Shown here: piece after piece, positions 1 through 10,295 of the stretch
Position numbering within the stretch: the first letter of the stretch is position 1
Layout of the letters: every line of letters begins with the position of its first letter
Source of the DNA: Psychrobacter sp. APC 3426
GTDB lineage: Bacteria > Pseudomonadota > Gammaproteobacteria > Pseudomonadales > Moraxellaceae
Assembly (NCBI RefSeq): GCF_030408035.1
Contig: NZ_JASDCF010000001.1
Coordinates: forward strand, 186,001 to 250,000
Length of the DNA: 64,000 nucleotides
Reading direction: 5' to 3'
Notes under the pieces: generated by a model
The model's input: the letters and a program-made list of their open reading frames with translations, nothing else
Database searches by the model: none
What the model was told of the DNA's origin: nothing
Program-made: the position numbers and the translations under genes

Positions 1-1
1 G

Positions 2-835
2 GTCGTTGGTGAATCAGGCTGCGGTAAATCGACTCTCGCTCGCCAGCTAACGCTCATTGAACAGCCTACTGACGGTGAATTATTTATCAACGATGAGGCG
101 ACAACTGGCTATAGCCGAAAAGCATTAAAAGATTTGCGTACCGAGATTCAGATGGTATTCCAAAACCCTTATGGTAGCCTTAACCCGCGTCATACTATTG
201 GTTATCAATTGACTGAACCGTTAGACATTCATACCAAGCTATCAAAAGAAGAAAAGCGTAGCAAAATTAATGAGATGATGAGACATGTTGGTCTACGTCC
301 TGAACATGCTGGCCGTTATCCGCATATGTTTTCAGGTGGACAGCGTCAACGGATTGCTCTCGCCCGCGCTATGATGCTCAACCCAAAGATTGTGGTCGCT
401 GACGAACCTACCTCCGCGCTCGATGTCTCGATTCAAGCGCAAGTATTGAATTTATTCATGGATTTACAGGACGAATACCATACCGCTTACGTCTTTATCT
501 CTCATAACTTATCAGTGGTACGCCATGTCGCTGATGATGTAATGGTGATGTACTTAGGTCAGGCGGTCGAACACGGGCCTAAAGAGGCTATTTATAATGC
601 CCCAAAACATCCTTACACCATTGCTTTATTAGCAGCGGCACCGACTGTAACTGGCCATAAAAATGACTTAACCTTACATGGGGAGCTGCCAAGTCCACTT
701 AACCCACCAAGTGGCTGCGCACTGCATAAACGCTGTCCTTACGCCAAGCCTAAATGTAGTGAAATAGAGCCTGAGCTGCGAGAGTGGGAAGGTCGATTGG
801 TCTCTTGTTTACGGTTGGAAGAAATTTATGGGTAA
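2..835 (+). CDS. dppF: Dipeptide/oligopeptide ABC transporter ATP-binding protein (DppF/OppF type), 5' end missing
   Basis: The reading frame is already open at base 2, so the true start lies left of the window; 277 residues remain of a family usually about 320 long. Visible motifs are the Walker A (GESGCGKS, first residues), the ABC signature FSGGQRQR, Walker B VVADEPTSALD, and the C-terminal oligopeptide-transporter extension with CALHKRCPYA and further cysteines. The family energises peptide uptake at the inner membrane together with a second ATPase (DppD), two permeases and a periplasmic binding protein; those partners are presumably upstream, outside the window. DppF versus OppF cannot be separated from this fragment. 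No clear terminator follows the stop; the next 20 bases lead into a converging gene remnant. Confidence 0.88.
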   Translation, partial: VVGESGCGKSTLARQLTLIEQPTDGELFINDEATTGYSRKALKDLRTEIQMVFQNPYGSLNPRHTIGYQLTEPLDIHTKLSKEEKRSKINEMMRHVGLRPEHAGRYPHMFSGGQRQRIALARAMMLNPKIVVADEPTSALDVSIQAQVLNLFMDLQDEYHTAYVFISHNLSVVRHVADDVMVMYLGQAVEHGPKEAIYNAPKHPYTIALLAAAPTVTGHKNDLTLHGELPSPLNPPSGCALHKRCPYAKPKCSEIEPELREWEGRLVSCLRLEEIYG

Positions 836-857
836 AGTAGCTATTGGTTAATCCCAG

Positions 858-1001
858 TTAATTAACATTGACCACACCGCGACATTTAGGAAACTGACTA
901 CAACCAAAAAAGTCTTTCCCTTGGTGCTGGCCTTTTTTTGCAACACGTTTGATCATTGCCCCCTGACATCTTGGGCAAGCGGACGAAGGGAACCCAACAA
1001 T
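858..1001 (-). pseudogene. Remnant of a protein with a topoisomerase-type C4 zinc ribbon
   Basis: Reading the minus strand, an open frame of about 47 codons ends at the TAA at 858-860. It encodes a zinc ribbon with the pattern CPRC-x17-CSQFPKC, rich in lysine and ending in VVNVN. This matches the zf-C4_Topoisom domain found at the C-terminus of topoisomerase I and of some restriction-endonuclease-like proteins. The frame is closed upstream by a TAG at 1002-1004, and there is no ATG before the ribbon, only one inside it. I therefore read it as the 3' end of a decayed gene. Upstream sequence in the other two minus frames (to about 1160) shows no recognisable domain. Confidence 0.55.
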
Positions 1002-1162
1002 CTACTGATTGTAGCGGTTATCCTGCTGATGACAATGGCGTTGCGGACCGTGGCTAGATGTGGTCGCTCGGATGATGGAACGCATCTAGACATGATAGCC
1101 CGCACGCCATTGACGAAGCAGATAATAGCGAAAAGCAGGTATCAGCTCCAAAAACGAACCAT

Positions 1163-1199
1163 AAAAAAAGAGCTGCCAGATTACTCCAGCAACTCTTTT
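1163..1199 (-). terminator. Rho-independent terminator of tkt
   Basis: On the minus strand a 10-bp stem (AAAAGAGTTG pairing with the arm at 1166-1175, one G-U) with a 14-base loop is followed by a run of T (A-run 1163-1169 on the plus strand). It lies about 35 bases beyond the tkt stop codon. Confidence 0.75.
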
Positions 1200-1233
1200 A
1201 TAAACTCAAAAACTAAGTTTAAGCTTTGGTTAA

Positions 1234-3231
1234 TTAAACCAAACTATTCACCGCATCAACTACTGCTTCTGTAGTGATACCAAACTCTTTATACAAGTCC
1301 TCAGCAGGGGCAGATTCGCCATAAGTGGTCATGCCGATGACTTTACCATCGAGGCCAACGAACTTATACCAGTAGTCTACATGGGCGGCTTCAACTGCTA
1401 CGCGGGCGCGGATATTGGCAGGCAATACCGCTTCACGATAGCTAGCGTCTTGCTCAACGAAAATCTCTGCACATGGCATAGACACCACACGTACGCCAAC
1501 ACCGTTTGCGCTCAACGTTTCGTATGCTTCCATCGCTAGACCAACTTCTGAACCTGTGGCGATGATGATTGCTTTTAGCTCGCCTTGTTCCTTCGCTAGG
1601 ACATAACCACCTTTAATAATATTAGCGACTTGCTCGCTGTCACGTGCTTGATGCGGTAAGCTTTGACGGCTAAAGATAAGTGCAGATGGATTGTTTTCTG
1701 ACTTAATCGCTTCTACCCAAGCCGTAGCAGATTCGGTCGCATCACAAGGACGCCATGTACGTAGATTTGGTGTCGTGCGTAGGCTAGTCAATTGCTCAAC
1801 TGGCTGATGCGTTGGGCCATCTTCACCCAGACCGATAGAATCATGCGTGTAGACATGGATGATACGTTGCTTCATCAATGCACCCATACGCACGGCATTA
1901 CGCGCGTATTCCATGAACATCAGGAAGGTCGCCACGTAAGGGATAAAGCCGCCATGCAATGCGATACCATTGGCAATCGCGGTCATACCGAACTCGCGCA
2001 CACCATAGTAGATATAGTTGCCATCAGCGTCAGTTTCGATGCCTTTAGCACCTTTAAATAGCGTTAGGTTTGAACCAGCTAGATCCGCTGAACCGCCTAA
2101 TAATTCAGGTAATAATGGCTGTAGCGTATTAATCGCGTTTTGACTGGCTTTACGACTGGCAACATCACCGCCCTGCTCTTGGGTTTGCTGGATATAATCC
2201 TGCGCTTGCTTGTCAAAGTCCGCTGGTAACTCACCATTTAAGCGACGTAATAGCTCACTTGCCAATTCTGGATAGGCTTTTTTATACGCTTCAAAGTCCG
2301 CTTCCCAGTTCTTTTGTTGTACATCGCCTTTGGCTTTAGCATCCCACGCTTCATAGATTTCGTCATCTAATTCAAACGGTGCATGCTTCCAAGATAACGC
2401 ATCACGAGTCAAGGCGATTTCATCATCACCAAGTGGTGCACCATGGCTGGCTGCTAAACCTTGCTTATTTGGACTACCGACACCGATGATAGTTTTACAA
2501 ATGATCAAGCTTGGCTTAGTGGTCTCAGCAATCGCCTGCTCAGTGGCTTGCGTAATCGCATCGGTATCATGACCATCGACTTTGATAACTTGCCAGCCAT
2601 AAGACTCAAAACGTGCTTGCGTATCATCAGTGAACCAGCCTTCGACATTACCATCGATAGAGATGCCATTGTCATCATAGAAGAAGACCAGCTTGCCAAG
2701 ACCTAACGTGCCAGCCAGTGAGCAAACTTCATGACTGATACCTTCCATCAGACAACCATCGCCTAAGAACGCATAGGTGTTATGGTCAACGATGTTATGG
2801 CCGTCACGATTGAACTGTGCCGCTAAAGTTTTTTCTGCAATTGCAAAACCAACGGCATTGGCGATACCCTGTCCTAATGGACCAGTGGTCGTCTCAACAC
2901 CTGGTGTATAGCCAAGCTCAGGATGACCCGGGGTTTTTGAATGCAATTGACGGAAACCTTTTAGGTCATCCACACTGACGTCATAACCAGATAAATGCAG
3001 CAATGAGTAAATAAGCATTGAGCCATGGCCATTCGATAAAACAAAGCGATCACGGTTGTGCCACTGTGGATCGGTTGGGTTGTGCTTCAAAAACTTGCGC
3101 CACAGAACTTCAGCAATATCAGCCATGCCCATCGGAGCACCTGGATGACCAGAGTTGGCTTTTTGTACCGCGTCAAACGACAGTACACGAATGGCATTGG
3201 CTAATTTACGTTCGCTAATTGGAGCTGGCAT
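1234..3231 (-). CDS. tkt: Transketolase
   Basis: Thiamine-diphosphate enzyme of the non-oxidative pentose phosphate pathway; it moves two-carbon ketol units between sugar phosphates in the cytosol. The 665-residue length is normal for the bacterial family (about 663). Seen are the N-terminal [18 protein letters not shown] segment, the thiamine-diphosphate motif starting [12 protein letters not shown] (about residues 157-168) and the pyrimidine-binding domain with [19 protein letters not shown] near residue 410. It appears to be monocistronic: serS ends 250 bases upstream on the same strand and a terminator follows tkt. Confidence 0.97.
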   Translation of the reverse strand: MPAPISERKLANAIRVLSFDAVQKANSGHPGAPMGMADIAEVLWRKFLKHNPTDPQWHNRDRFVLSNGHGSMLIYSLLHLSGYDVSVDDLKGFRQLHSKTPGHPELGYTPGVETTTGPLGQGIANAVGFAIAEKTLAAQFNRDGHNIVDHNTYAFLGDGCLMEGISHEVCSLAGTLGLGKLVFFYDDNGISIDGNVEGWFTDDTQARFESYGWQVIKVDGHDTDAITQATEQAIAETTKPSLIICKTIIGVGSPNKQGLAASHGAPLGDDEIALTRDALSWKHAPFELDDEIYEAWDAKAKGDVQQKNWEADFEAYKKAYPELASELLRRLNGELPADFDKQAQDYIQQTQEQGGDVASRKASQNAINTLQPLLPELLGGSADLAGSNLTLFKGAKGIETDADGNYIYYGVREFGMTAIANGIALHGGFIPYVATFLMFMEYARNAVRMGALMKQRIIHVYTHDSIGLGEDGPTHQPVEQLTSLRTTPNLRTWRPCDATESATAWVEAIKSENNPSALIFSRQSLPHQARDSEQVANIIKGGYVLAKEQGELKAIIIATGSEVGLAMEAYETLSANGVGVRVVSMPCAEIFVEQDASYREAVLPANIRARVAVEAAHVDYWYKFVGLDGKVIGMTTYGESAPAEDLYKEFGITTEAVVDAVNSLV

Positions 3232-3289
3232 AGAGTGTCCTAATATTCAAATGAGGGGTATGGCTGATAAGAGGAGAGTTTACTCAAAG

Positions 3290-3321
3290 GGTAATAAAAT
3301 AAGGACGCAAAATGCGCCCTT
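3290..3321 (-). terminator. Possible terminator downstream of serS
   Basis: Plus-strand bases 3301-3321 form an imperfect hairpin (AAGGACGCA / TGCGCCCTT, one mismatch). On the minus strand it is followed by a T-rich but interrupted tract. It lies about 160 bases after serS and about 60 bases before the tkt start, so it could end serS transcripts. The weak T tract keeps confidence low. Confidence 0.35.
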
Positions 3322-3482
3322 ACCGTGTTGGCTATAAAATTAAAGTGCAATATTAACATATTTGACGCAAGTCACGCCAAAAAATGGCATGGCTTAGCGG
3401 TGCGTATTTCACAGTAACGTATATCCATTTTATCAAAATACCCGTAGTAATACGCTGTAAACCATTACAGCAAAATAACCAT

Positions 3483-4769
3483 TTAAGCTGAGATAGTTTC
3501 AGCACCGCCCATAAACGGACGCAATACTTCTGGAATGGTGATACTACCATCGGCATTTTGATGATTTTCCATCACTGCAAGCAAGGTGCGTCCGACTGCC
3601 AAACCTGAACCATTTAACGTATGTGCTAGGCTCGTCTGCTTACCGTCTTTGACACGTGTACCCATACGGCGTGCTTGGAAATCACCACAATTTGAACAGC
3701 TAGAGATTTCACGATAGGTTTCTTGGCTTGGTAACCAAACTTCAATATCATAAGTTTTTTGTGCGGCAAAGCCCATATCACCAGTGCACAGTAACACCGT
3801 GCGATAAGGCAGATTAAGCTGCTGCAAGATATATTCAGCCTGCCCAGTCATCGCTTCAAGCAGCTCATCTGACTGGTCGCTGCCGGCGATATTAACCATC
3901 TCGACTTTTTCAAACTGATGCTGACGGATGAGACCACGAGTATCACGACCGTGCGAGCCTGCCTCACTACGAAAACATGGCGTATGCGCGGTAAACTTCA
4001 ATGGTAGCTCTTTGCTATCCAAACGCTCGCCGCGTACCAAATTGGTCATTGGTACTTCCGCTGTTGGAATGAGATAAAAGTCTGTGTCTTCGTTATTGGT
4101 ATGATTGGTGAGTTTGAACAAATCATCTTCAAACTTAGGCAACTGACCTGTGCCTTTTAAGCTTTCAGAATTGACAATATAAGGCACATAGGTCTCAAGA
4201 TAGCCGTACTTAATCGTATGAGTATTGAGCATAAACTGAATCAAGGCGCGATGAAGCTGTGCAAGCTGACCCTTTAAAACGTTAAAGCGACTGCCAGTAA
4301 GCTTCGCTGCGGCTTCAAAGTCGAGCATACCAAGCTTCTCTCCGATATGAGTATGATCTTTGATTTCAAAGTCAAACTCACGCGGCGTGCCCCATGTGCG
4401 TACTTCGACGTTATCATCCTCTGACGTACCCATTGGCACATCTGCTGCTGGAATATTTGGGATTTGCAGGGCAGATTGATTGATACGCTCTTGTAGGGTG
4501 CGCAGCTCGTCTTCGGCGGTCTTAATCTCACCGCTGACACTTTGCATCTCAGCCAATAGTTCACTGGCATCTTCGCCCGATTTTTTGAGTGCACCTACCT
4601 GTTTCGCACCCGCATTGCGGCGCGATTGCAACTCTTCGGTTTTGACTTGCAGCGATTTACGCTCATTTTCAATGGTTTGCCAGAACGCCATATCAAGCGC
4701 ATAACCACGAGTGGCCAACTGCTGCTGTAAAGCACTTAAATCGCCGCGTAAGAGTTTCGGATCAATCAT
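3483..4769 (-). CDS. serS: Seryl-tRNA synthetase
   Basis: Class II aminoacyl-tRNA synthetase that charges tRNA-Ser, and tRNA-Sec where present. At 428 residues it has the usual length. The N-terminal 110 residues form the long charged helical arm that contacts the tRNA variable loop. Motif 2 is visible as [20 protein letters not shown] (about residue 268 on), and motif 3 as [17 protein letters not shown] near residue 388. The C-terminus ends in [11 protein letters not shown], typical of the family. No close partner gene: the 525 bases upstream hold no gene, and tkt follows on the same strand after a 250-base gap. Confidence 0.97.
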   Translation of the reverse strand: MIDPKLLRGDLSALQQQLATRGYALDMAFWQTIENERKSLQVKTEELQSRRNAGAKQVGALKKSGEDASELLAEMQSVSGEIKTAEDELRTLQERINQSALQIPNIPAADVPMGTSEDDNVEVRTWGTPREFDFEIKDHTHIGEKLGMLDFEAAAKLTGSRFNVLKGQLAQLHRALIQFMLNTHTIKYGYLETYVPYIVNSESLKGTGQLPKFEDDLFKLTNHTNNEDTDFYLIPTAEVPMTNLVRGERLDSKELPLKFTAHTPCFRSEAGSHGRDTRGLIRQHQFEKVEMVNIAGSDQSDELLEAMTGQAEYILQQLNLPYRTVLLCTGDMGFAAQKTYDIEVWLPSQETYREISSCSNCGDFQARRMGTRVKDGKQTSLAHTLNGSGLAVGRTLLAVMENHQNADGSITIPEVLRPFMGGAETISA

Positions 4770-5294
4770 AATAGTTGCCTGTAACGCTGAGTGTGAATAA
4801 AAGGTTTAAATAATATTATTAATATAAGAATCGAACAGCTGAGAGGGATAATCAAACTTGATGGCAGCTGGTTTTGTTATGAGAATAAATAGTAGTCGCT
4901 ATAATACCAAGACCCAGCAGATTTGACCATGTTTTGACTGTATATGTGCTAGATTTTGGCTAATTTCTACTCATATACGTGTCAATCATCGCTTACTTTA
5001 AGAAGCATATTTGTCCACTATTATCATAAGCGTTGACGCCATAACCCTGAAGTAAAAGATGCTTATGTATTGAACAATATTCGCAATCATCCCTTATGTT
5101 AATAAATAACCATAAATATCACCACAATAAGGGCACAAGCGGGCTTATATGTTTCATTTAGGAGCACTTTTCGGTAAGATAAGCGCATACCTTTATTCTA
5201 CCTTTAGCCAAGCATGATGTTGCTCATTAGCATTGTTACTGATTCTTGGCAATTTAAACCCAACGCTCTTCATACAAGTATTTGAGAAACCTTT
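4770..5294. other. Intergenic region between serS and the YcxB-like gene
   Basis: This divergent region of 525 bases is AT-rich. It must hold the promoters of serS and of the YcxB-like gene. I see no convincing ORF, RNA gene or strong inverted repeat. Confidence 0.5.
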
Positions 5295-5954
5295 ATGGCC
5301 CTGTACCCCTACACGCTCCAACCTGTTGCCTTAAATTTAACCGAGGCTGAATTCCATCAAGCACAGTATGAACTTTTTGCCAGTGCCAGCCCCTCCTTTG
5401 GTTTATCAAGCTTTAAGACCAAAGAGTGGGTTATTATGGCAGTGGTTGTGATATTGGCGATTGCAGGTTTGGTCTTTGTCACCGGCTACTCCACTATCAT
5501 TTTTTGGTTAATGTTGGCCGCCGTTGTGATTTACTTATTGGCTCGTACCCTTGGCTTTAGATGGTATGTTAAAAGAGAGTTTGAAAAGCAAGTGGCTGAC
5601 CAAGAAATGCCAGATGAGATGCGTCAGATGAAATTGGGTGTACAAAAACATGGTTTGGTCATGGCACTACCAACCAATCAGCCAGACATCATGAAAAACT
5701 CACAAATGCGCGGTATGCAAATGCGTGCTGGTACCACTCAGCAAGCTGTCATCCCTTGGACTGCCATCAAAAGCTGGGATGAAACTGATGACTACATCTT
5801 CATGATGTTTGAGATGAAAGGTCAACAAGGCAGCCAAATCGTCCCGAAACGTTTGCAAGCGCAGAAATTCCCCATTGATACTGTCCGTCAGCATCTACAA
5901 GCAGTGGTTCCCGTTAAAGGCTTGAACCCAGAGAATCTGCAACCACCTGCATAG
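5295..5954 (+). CDS. YcxB-like membrane protein
   Basis: A 219-residue protein of unknown function. Two adjacent hydrophobic segments (about residues 46-66 and 70-89) form a hairpin in the inner membrane. They are followed by a soluble domain with IPWTAIKSWDETDDYIFMMF and GSQIVPKRL, the pattern of the YcxB-like C-terminal domain, in which a tryptophan/isoleucine strand is followed by a basic proline strand. The start is the first ATG of the frame; no strong ribosome site precedes it (upstream bases read TTTGAGAAACCTTT). It stands alone between serS and dps. The family assignment is from motif memory and the role is unknown. Confidence 0.7.
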   Translation: MALYPYTLQPVALNLTEAEFHQAQYELFASASPSFGLSSFKTKEWVIMAVVVILAIAGLVFVTGYSTIIFWLMLAAVVIYLLARTLGFRWYVKREFEKQVADQEMPDEMRQMKLGVQKHGLVMALPTNQPDIMKNSQMRGMQMRAGTTQQAVIPWTAIKSWDETDDYIFMMFEMKGQQGSQIVPKRLQAQKFPIDTVRQHLQAVVPVKGLNPENLQPPA

Positions 5955-6292
5955 CCAATTCAGTCCTCTTTGTCGCTTGTCTACAAGACGGCAGAGAGGC
6001 TACTCTGCTGGTTTTAAAAAACCAATCATGATGTTGTATTTATTAAACTTAACTTATCTATAGTGTTTTGCTATTATAATAAGCATCAACAGGGAAAGTG
6101 TAGACGCTCTCATATAATTGCAAATATAAATGCCGCTATCGCCTCAATATCATTCTAGTTTTGATTGTAACTTTTTAAGGTGTAATGGCTATATTATATT
6201 AACAAGCATAGCCATGAAGTTTATGAGTTGCTACACTTCTTTCTTTAAATATTTATTTTTTATATAAACACTCAAACTATAAGGATAATATT
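5955..6292. other. Intergenic region upstream of dps
   Basis: These 338 bases are strongly AT-rich and end in the ribosome site AAGGATAAT, 6 bases before the dps ATG. The promoter of dps is expected here. I could not identify an OxyR- or Fur-type operator with confidence, and there is no other gene. Confidence 0.45.
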
Positions 6293-6772
6293 ATGAGTAA
6301 CAATGCAACCAATCAAATCGGTCTAGAAAAAGCAGACATGAGCGAAGTCATCAACAAGCTCAACAGCCTACTATCAAGCTATCACATGTTTTATATCAAC
6401 GTCCGTGGTTACCACTGGAATGTAAAAGGTGAGCATTTCTTTACGCTACACCCACAGTTCGAAGAGTTGTACACCAACCTACAAGTAGAGATTGATGAAA
6501 TCGCTGAGCGTATTTTAACGTTAGGTGGCACGCCGCTACATGCTTATAGTGATTTTGCACAGCACACCAGTATCTCTGAGGACAAGAATGTCAAAGACGG
6601 TAATGCTTGTGTGAAAGGTGTGGTGACTGGACTGCAATCATTGATTGAAGAGCAGCGTGAAGTGTCAGCATTGGCTGAAAAAGCTGAAGACCAAGGTACT
6701 GCGGATTTAGTAGACGAGTATGTACAACAGCAAGAAAAACTGATTTGGATGTACAATGCTTTCTTAGGCTAA
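6293..6772 (+). CDS. dps: Dps-family ferritin-like DNA-protection protein
   Basis: Dps proteins assemble into 12-subunit shells that oxidise and store iron with hydrogen peroxide and in some cases bind DNA. The 159-residue length fits. The intersubunit ferroxidase ligands are visible with canonical spacing: His41 (RGYHWN), His53 (LHPQF), Asp68 and Glu72 (EIDEIAER), matching the H-x11-H-x14-D-x3-E pattern. The N-terminal tail is short (about 15 residues) with two lysines at most, so strong tail-mediated DNA binding is doubtful. A good ribosome site (AAGGATAAT) precedes the ATG. It is monocistronic, ending at a terminator shared with the converging gene. Confidence 0.95.
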   Translation: MSNNATNQIGLEKADMSEVINKLNSLLSSYHMFYINVRGYHWNVKGEHFFTLHPQFEELYTNLQVEIDEIAERILTLGGTPLHAYSDFAQHTSISEDKNVKDGNACVKGVVTGLQSLIEEQREVSALAEKAEDQGTADLVDEYVQQQEKLIWMYNAFLG

Positions 6773-6832
6773 TAAACTCTTAGCTTAAAAAAGACAGACG
6801 ATAATAATTAATGTCCATAAATCTCAGTTAAT

Positions 6833-6862
6833 AAAAAAGCACCTAGTTAGGTGCTTTTTTTT
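6833..6862. terminator. Bidirectional terminator between dps and the DUF2057 gene
   Basis: The hairpin GCACCTA-GT-TAGGTGC is flanked by an A-run on the left and a T-run of eight on the right, so it can terminate from either side. It lies between converging genes. Confidence 0.9.
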
Positions 6863-6884
6863 AGGTCATAAATTCTTAAGCGGC

Positions 6885-7607
6885 TTATTTTTGAATCCAC
6901 TGACGGATTTTTTCACGCTCGGCTGGGGTTGCTTGTAGCCACAACTGCATAAAGCTATCTAAGGTATTGCTGGTTTGCTTAGCCGTCGTTGACGATGTCA
7001 CGATAGAGGTTGTTGACGCTGCTGTACCTGTATTGACACTATTCTGAGTAGGTTGGGTGGTTGGCTGATCCAAGGCAGCAATGGCACGCTGATTTTGTAG
7101 TTCGGCATCACCTGCACCGCTAAATACGCCGCCGATGGCCTTACCTAAACCTGCGAACAACCCACCTTGATTGCCGGCTATGCCTTGTTGGCTTGCAACC
7201 ACAGTGTTGTTCTGCTGCACAGCCAATGTTGGACGCTTGGCGTATTCTTTAGCAGCGTCATACGCTTCAGGTTGGTTGGGCATAGTCAGACGATACGTTT
7301 GATTGTCTGCCAACTCTGCGGTCACGCTCACGTTGCCTGAACGCAGATAATCGTGCTCATCACGTGATAAGTTATATAAACGATCATATTTGGCGGTAAA
7401 AGCATGGGTCCCAGGTTGTAGGGTGAACTTTTTGGTCAATGGTTGAAAAGCGCTCTGCTGCACTTCTTGCCCATTGATAGCCGTTACTTTGATGTGATCA
7501 TCAACGAGTAGCGTGACGGCTGCCTGCGACAACATAGAAATAGAACCCGCACCGATGAGTAACGAGCTGATAGTCAGTTTTTTTAGCAAAGAAGCATGCG
7601 ATTTCAT
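6885..7607 (-). CDS. DUF2057 (YccT/CsgI-like) secreted protein
   Basis: A 240-residue protein with a signal peptide (KSHASLLKK, hydrophobic core, cleavage near SQAA at about residues 28-31). The mature N-terminal domain contains the run VTLLVDDHIKVTAINGQ and the segment KFTLQPGTHAFTAKYD, typical of DUF2057. Escherichia coli YccT/CsgI of this family inhibits curli formation; whether that applies here is unknown. A glycine/glutamine/threonine-rich linker (about 150-210) leads to a C-terminal helix AERKIRQW-like segment. I chose the second ATG (7607), because GGAACCC precedes it, over the in-frame ATG at 7619. hda lies 70 bases upstream on the same strand. Confidence 0.7.
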   Translation of the reverse strand: MKSHASLLKKLTISSLLIGAGSISMLSQAAVTLLVDDHIKVTAINGQEVQQSAFQPLTKKFTLQPGTHAFTAKYDRLYNLSRDEHDYLRSGNVSVTAELADNQTYRLTMPNQPEAYDAAKEYAKRPTLAVQQNNTVVASQQGIAGNQGGLFAGLGKAIGGVFSGAGDAELQNQRAIAALDQPTTQPTQNSVNTGTAASTTSIVTSSTTAKQTSNTLDSFMQLWLQATPAEREKIRQWIQK

Positions 7608-7677
7608 AAAGGGTTCCATTAATAATAGTGCGTTTTAGAAAATAAAACATTTTGGATAAAAATTCGGCTTCTTTATG

Positions 7678-8481
7678 CTAGAAGTCGAGCGGCATCGTAT
7701 GTTGGTCCTGATCGGCCGCGTCGCTATCGACTTGTGTTTCTTGTGCGATATCAGCCAGTTCAGCCGCTAAAGTCTGCTCATCAATAGTACGCAAGGCATC
7801 AGTAATGACTGCTTTAGATATATTACTACGACCAAGGTTAGAAAACATTGGTTGAATGTAATTGAGCACCTCCATCATCGCGCCAATACGATGTGGCCCC
7901 TCATTGAGTAAGTAGTCAATGATGCGATCATCAAACTGCCAACCACGGCGACGTAAGATAGACTGCAGTAATGCTTGGCGGTCAGCTAAGTCATGACCAT
8001 TAGGGACTTTAAAGGAGGGAGACTGTGCCAGACGAGTCAACAAATCTCTCAATTGAAATGGCAGCTCGCTAGCAGGCTTATTGGCCGCAAATAGCAGCTG
8101 ACGCTGACCTTCACGGCTGCGATTTATCAGGTGAAATAAGGCTTCTTGCCACTGGCTGCTTTGCTCGAGCACCTCTAAATCATCGATAGCGATAAGGTCG
8201 AAGTTTTCTAAAGAAGACAGTACGTGGACATCGGTATGTATTAGCTCATTAAGTGACAGACATATTGCGGTCTTGTCCATCTCAATAAACGACTCACAAA
8301 TAGCGGATAGTAGGTGGGACTTACCAGTAGCAGGGCTGCCAAACAGGTATAGCTGACCAATCAGGCCGACATGTAACTGCCGTACTGCATCAATAATCGA
8401 CATCCAACCTGGACCGGCGAAGTCGCTGAGACTTGCATCATGCTTAATGTCCAGATTGAGACTTAGCTGTGCTTCTGCCAT
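7678..8481 (-). CDS. hda: DnaA regulatory inactivator Hda
   Basis: Hda is an AAA+ relative of DnaA that, bound to the DNA-loaded sliding clamp, stimulates hydrolysis of DnaA-ATP and so prevents over-initiation. Seen are the clamp-binding motif QLSLNL at residues 5-10, Walker A GSPATGKSH at 48-56, Walker B LIAIDDLE at about 97-103, and the C-terminal lid with RRGWQFDDRIIDYLL. At 267 residues it is somewhat longer than the E. coli protein (about 233), through an acidic tail after residue 240 (SDAADQDQHTMPLDF). The Pseudomonas order hda-perM-purM-purN is conserved here. Confidence 0.93.
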   Translation of the reverse strand: MAEAQLSLNLDIKHDASLSDFAGPGWMSIIDAVRQLHVGLIGQLYLFGSPATGKSHLLSAICESFIEMDKTAICLSLNELIHTDVHVLSSLENFDLIAIDDLEVLEQSSQWQEALFHLINRSREGQRQLLFAANKPASELPFQLRDLLTRLAQSPSFKVPNGHDLADRQALLQSILRRRGWQFDDRIIDYLLNEGPHRIGAMMEVLNYIQPMFSNLGRSNISKAVITDALRTIDEQTLAAELADIAQETQVDSDAADQDQHTMPLDF

Positions 8482-8850
8482 GAATCATCAACTCGGTTTG
8501 CGTAGCACAATCACTAAAAAGGCTAAACGACTGATATTTTAAACTGACCTTGACAACATTGACTGCTATCAAAGCCAACCTAATAACGGCCAATACCGTT
8601 AATACTGCGCCTATATATAACATATTTACAAAATGACTGACAAGTCTTTTACCTATTACGCCTTATCAATCACCGTTTGCTTATCTTACCACTGAACGAT
8701 GCCAACCATCATATTTAGATACCTATAAAACTTTGTCCAGCTTTTTTTACTTGCAGATTATAAAAGCAGTACTAATAGAAAAAATTTGAATAGTATTAAT
8801 CAGCAAAGACTTTAAGTAAAAACATAAAGCTGTAGAAGCTACTTTAAACG
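8482..8850. other. Intergenic region between perM-like gene and hda
   Basis: These 369 bases lie between two minus-strand genes and are AT-rich. No ORF, RNA gene or clear terminator is visible; the hda promoter is expected near its right part of the region closest to 8482. Confidence 0.4.
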
Positions 8851-9957
8851 CTATTTTTTATCAAATAACGTTAATTGCTTGCGACCCTTATAAAGGTCTG
8901 TCGAACGATAATAATCATACAAATGGTGGAATAACACATTCAGTACGGCGGAGACAGGCAGTGCTATGAGCATGCCCACAAAACCCAATAGGCTTGCACC
9001 TGCTAATACGGCAAAGATAACCCACAGCGGTGACAACCCAATCTTATCCCCTAACAGTAATGGCTGCAAGATATAGCCTTCCGCCGCTTGCCCTACCAAA
9101 AACGCCCCGACGATTAATGACAGATATGTCCAGTTTAAGCCAAACTGGAATAGGCAGGCGATAATCGCTGCAATAAAGCCGATACCAAAGCCTAAATAAG
9201 GCACAAAACTGGCAATACCTGCGACCATACCAATGATAAGCCCAAGCTCAAGCCCGATAAGCTGTAACTGCACGGCATAAATGGCACCTAGCAAAACCAT
9301 CACCAATAACTGACCTTTGATAAATGCCATCAATGCACGATCACATTCTTGTGCAATCTCAACGACCTTATGGCAATAAGGTGCAGGTATCGCCATCTTC
9401 CATGTCTGCAAGCGTTGATCCCAATTGAATAAGAAATAGAAGGTCAAAATTGGCACCAATACAATCAAACCAGCATTATTAATAAAGTTCATACTAGACG
9501 CAATGATTTGACTCATCATCGTACTGGCATCTTCAAACTTATAGTTCGTCTGCATATACTCGACCAAGGTTTCAGAGAAACCTTTGGCTTCTAATTCTGG
9601 CAGACGAATGCGGCTGTTATTGGTAAACCAGTCACGCACCACTTCGTTGTACCAATTTAATACCTTCGGTAGGTATTCCCAAGCCGCTTGCAACTGATGC
9701 CATAGAGTCGGTATTAACCACCAGAGCAGTAGCACCATGCCTAATGTAATAGTCGCATAAACGATGATGATTGCTATCCAACGTCTGATATATTTTGACA
9801 ACCGTTTGACCAACGGATTGAATAAATACGCCAATACGAAAGCAAAGACAAAAGGCACGATAACGGGCATCATCAAATACAATAAAAACACAGCCACTAC
9901 CATTCCCACGACGATAAATAAGCGCCGGAAAAAAGAATCTATTGAGCGGTTCATCAT
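8851..9957 (-). CDS. AI-2E/PerM family transporter
   Basis: A 368-residue inner-membrane protein of the AI-2E/PerM family, whose members are permeases of uncertain substrate. The AI-2 exporter TqsA and certain Na+/H+ antiporters belong to it. Hydrophobic helices are visible at about residues 12-45 (two), 55-80, 150-175, 210-250 (two), 260-285 and 300-345. The family signature region PYLGFGIGFIAAIIACLFQFG lies between helices near residue 255, and PLLLGDKIGLSPLWVIFAVL follows at about residue 300. It diverges from purM. Linkage to hda on one side and purM-purN on the other is the same as in Pseudomonas. Substrate cannot be stated. Confidence 0.9.
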   Translation of the reverse strand: MMNRSIDSFFRRLFIVVGMVVAVFLLYLMMPVIVPFVFAFVLAYLFNPLVKRLSKYIRRWIAIIIVYATITLGMVLLLWWLIPTLWHQLQAAWEYLPKVLNWYNEVVRDWFTNNSRIRLPELEAKGFSETLVEYMQTNYKFEDASTMMSQIIASSMNFINNAGLIVLVPILTFYFLFNWDQRLQTWKMAIPAPYCHKVVEIAQECDRALMAFIKGQLLVMVLLGAIYAVQLQLIGLELGLIIGMVAGIASFVPYLGFGIGFIAAIIACLFQFGLNWTYLSLIVGAFLVGQAAEGYILQPLLLGDKIGLSPLWVIFAVLAGASLLGFVGMLIALPVSAVLNVLFHHLYDYYRSTDLYKGRKQLTLFDKK

Positions 9958-10295
9958 GGTGAGTAATCCTACGACTGGGCTGATTGAAGATAATAGTAAG
10001 GGTTAAACTGTGCTTATTTTTAATTGAGCAACACCATCATAACAGCAGACAGTTATTGACCATAAATTTAGCGTTCTATTATCGCAGAGTCAGATAAAAA
10101 ATCCGTCATTTTTTGTTTCTTAGTGGTTTATTTACCGCTTAAGGTGAATATTCGCTGATAATTGGTAAGTTGCTTTGCGAGTAAGGGCTATTTTTGGGTA
10201 TAATGTGCCCACTACTTTCAAACCTTCCTTCTCTGATTCTATTTATCGATTTCGACGATTCGTTCGAACTATTTAACCCCAATTGTGAGATAACC
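9958..10295. other. Divergent promoter region perM / purM
   Basis: These 338 bases separate the divergent perM-like gene and purM. The plus-strand frame is open through part of it (from 10194), but that extension does not resemble PurM and is read as 5' leader. I could not identify a PurR-type operator. Confidence 0.4.

Noticed and set aside
921..1274. 117-codon plus-strand ORF after dppF
   Set aside because: It overlaps the zinc-ribbon remnant, the tkt terminator and the tkt 3' end on the other strand, and has no family look or ribosome site.
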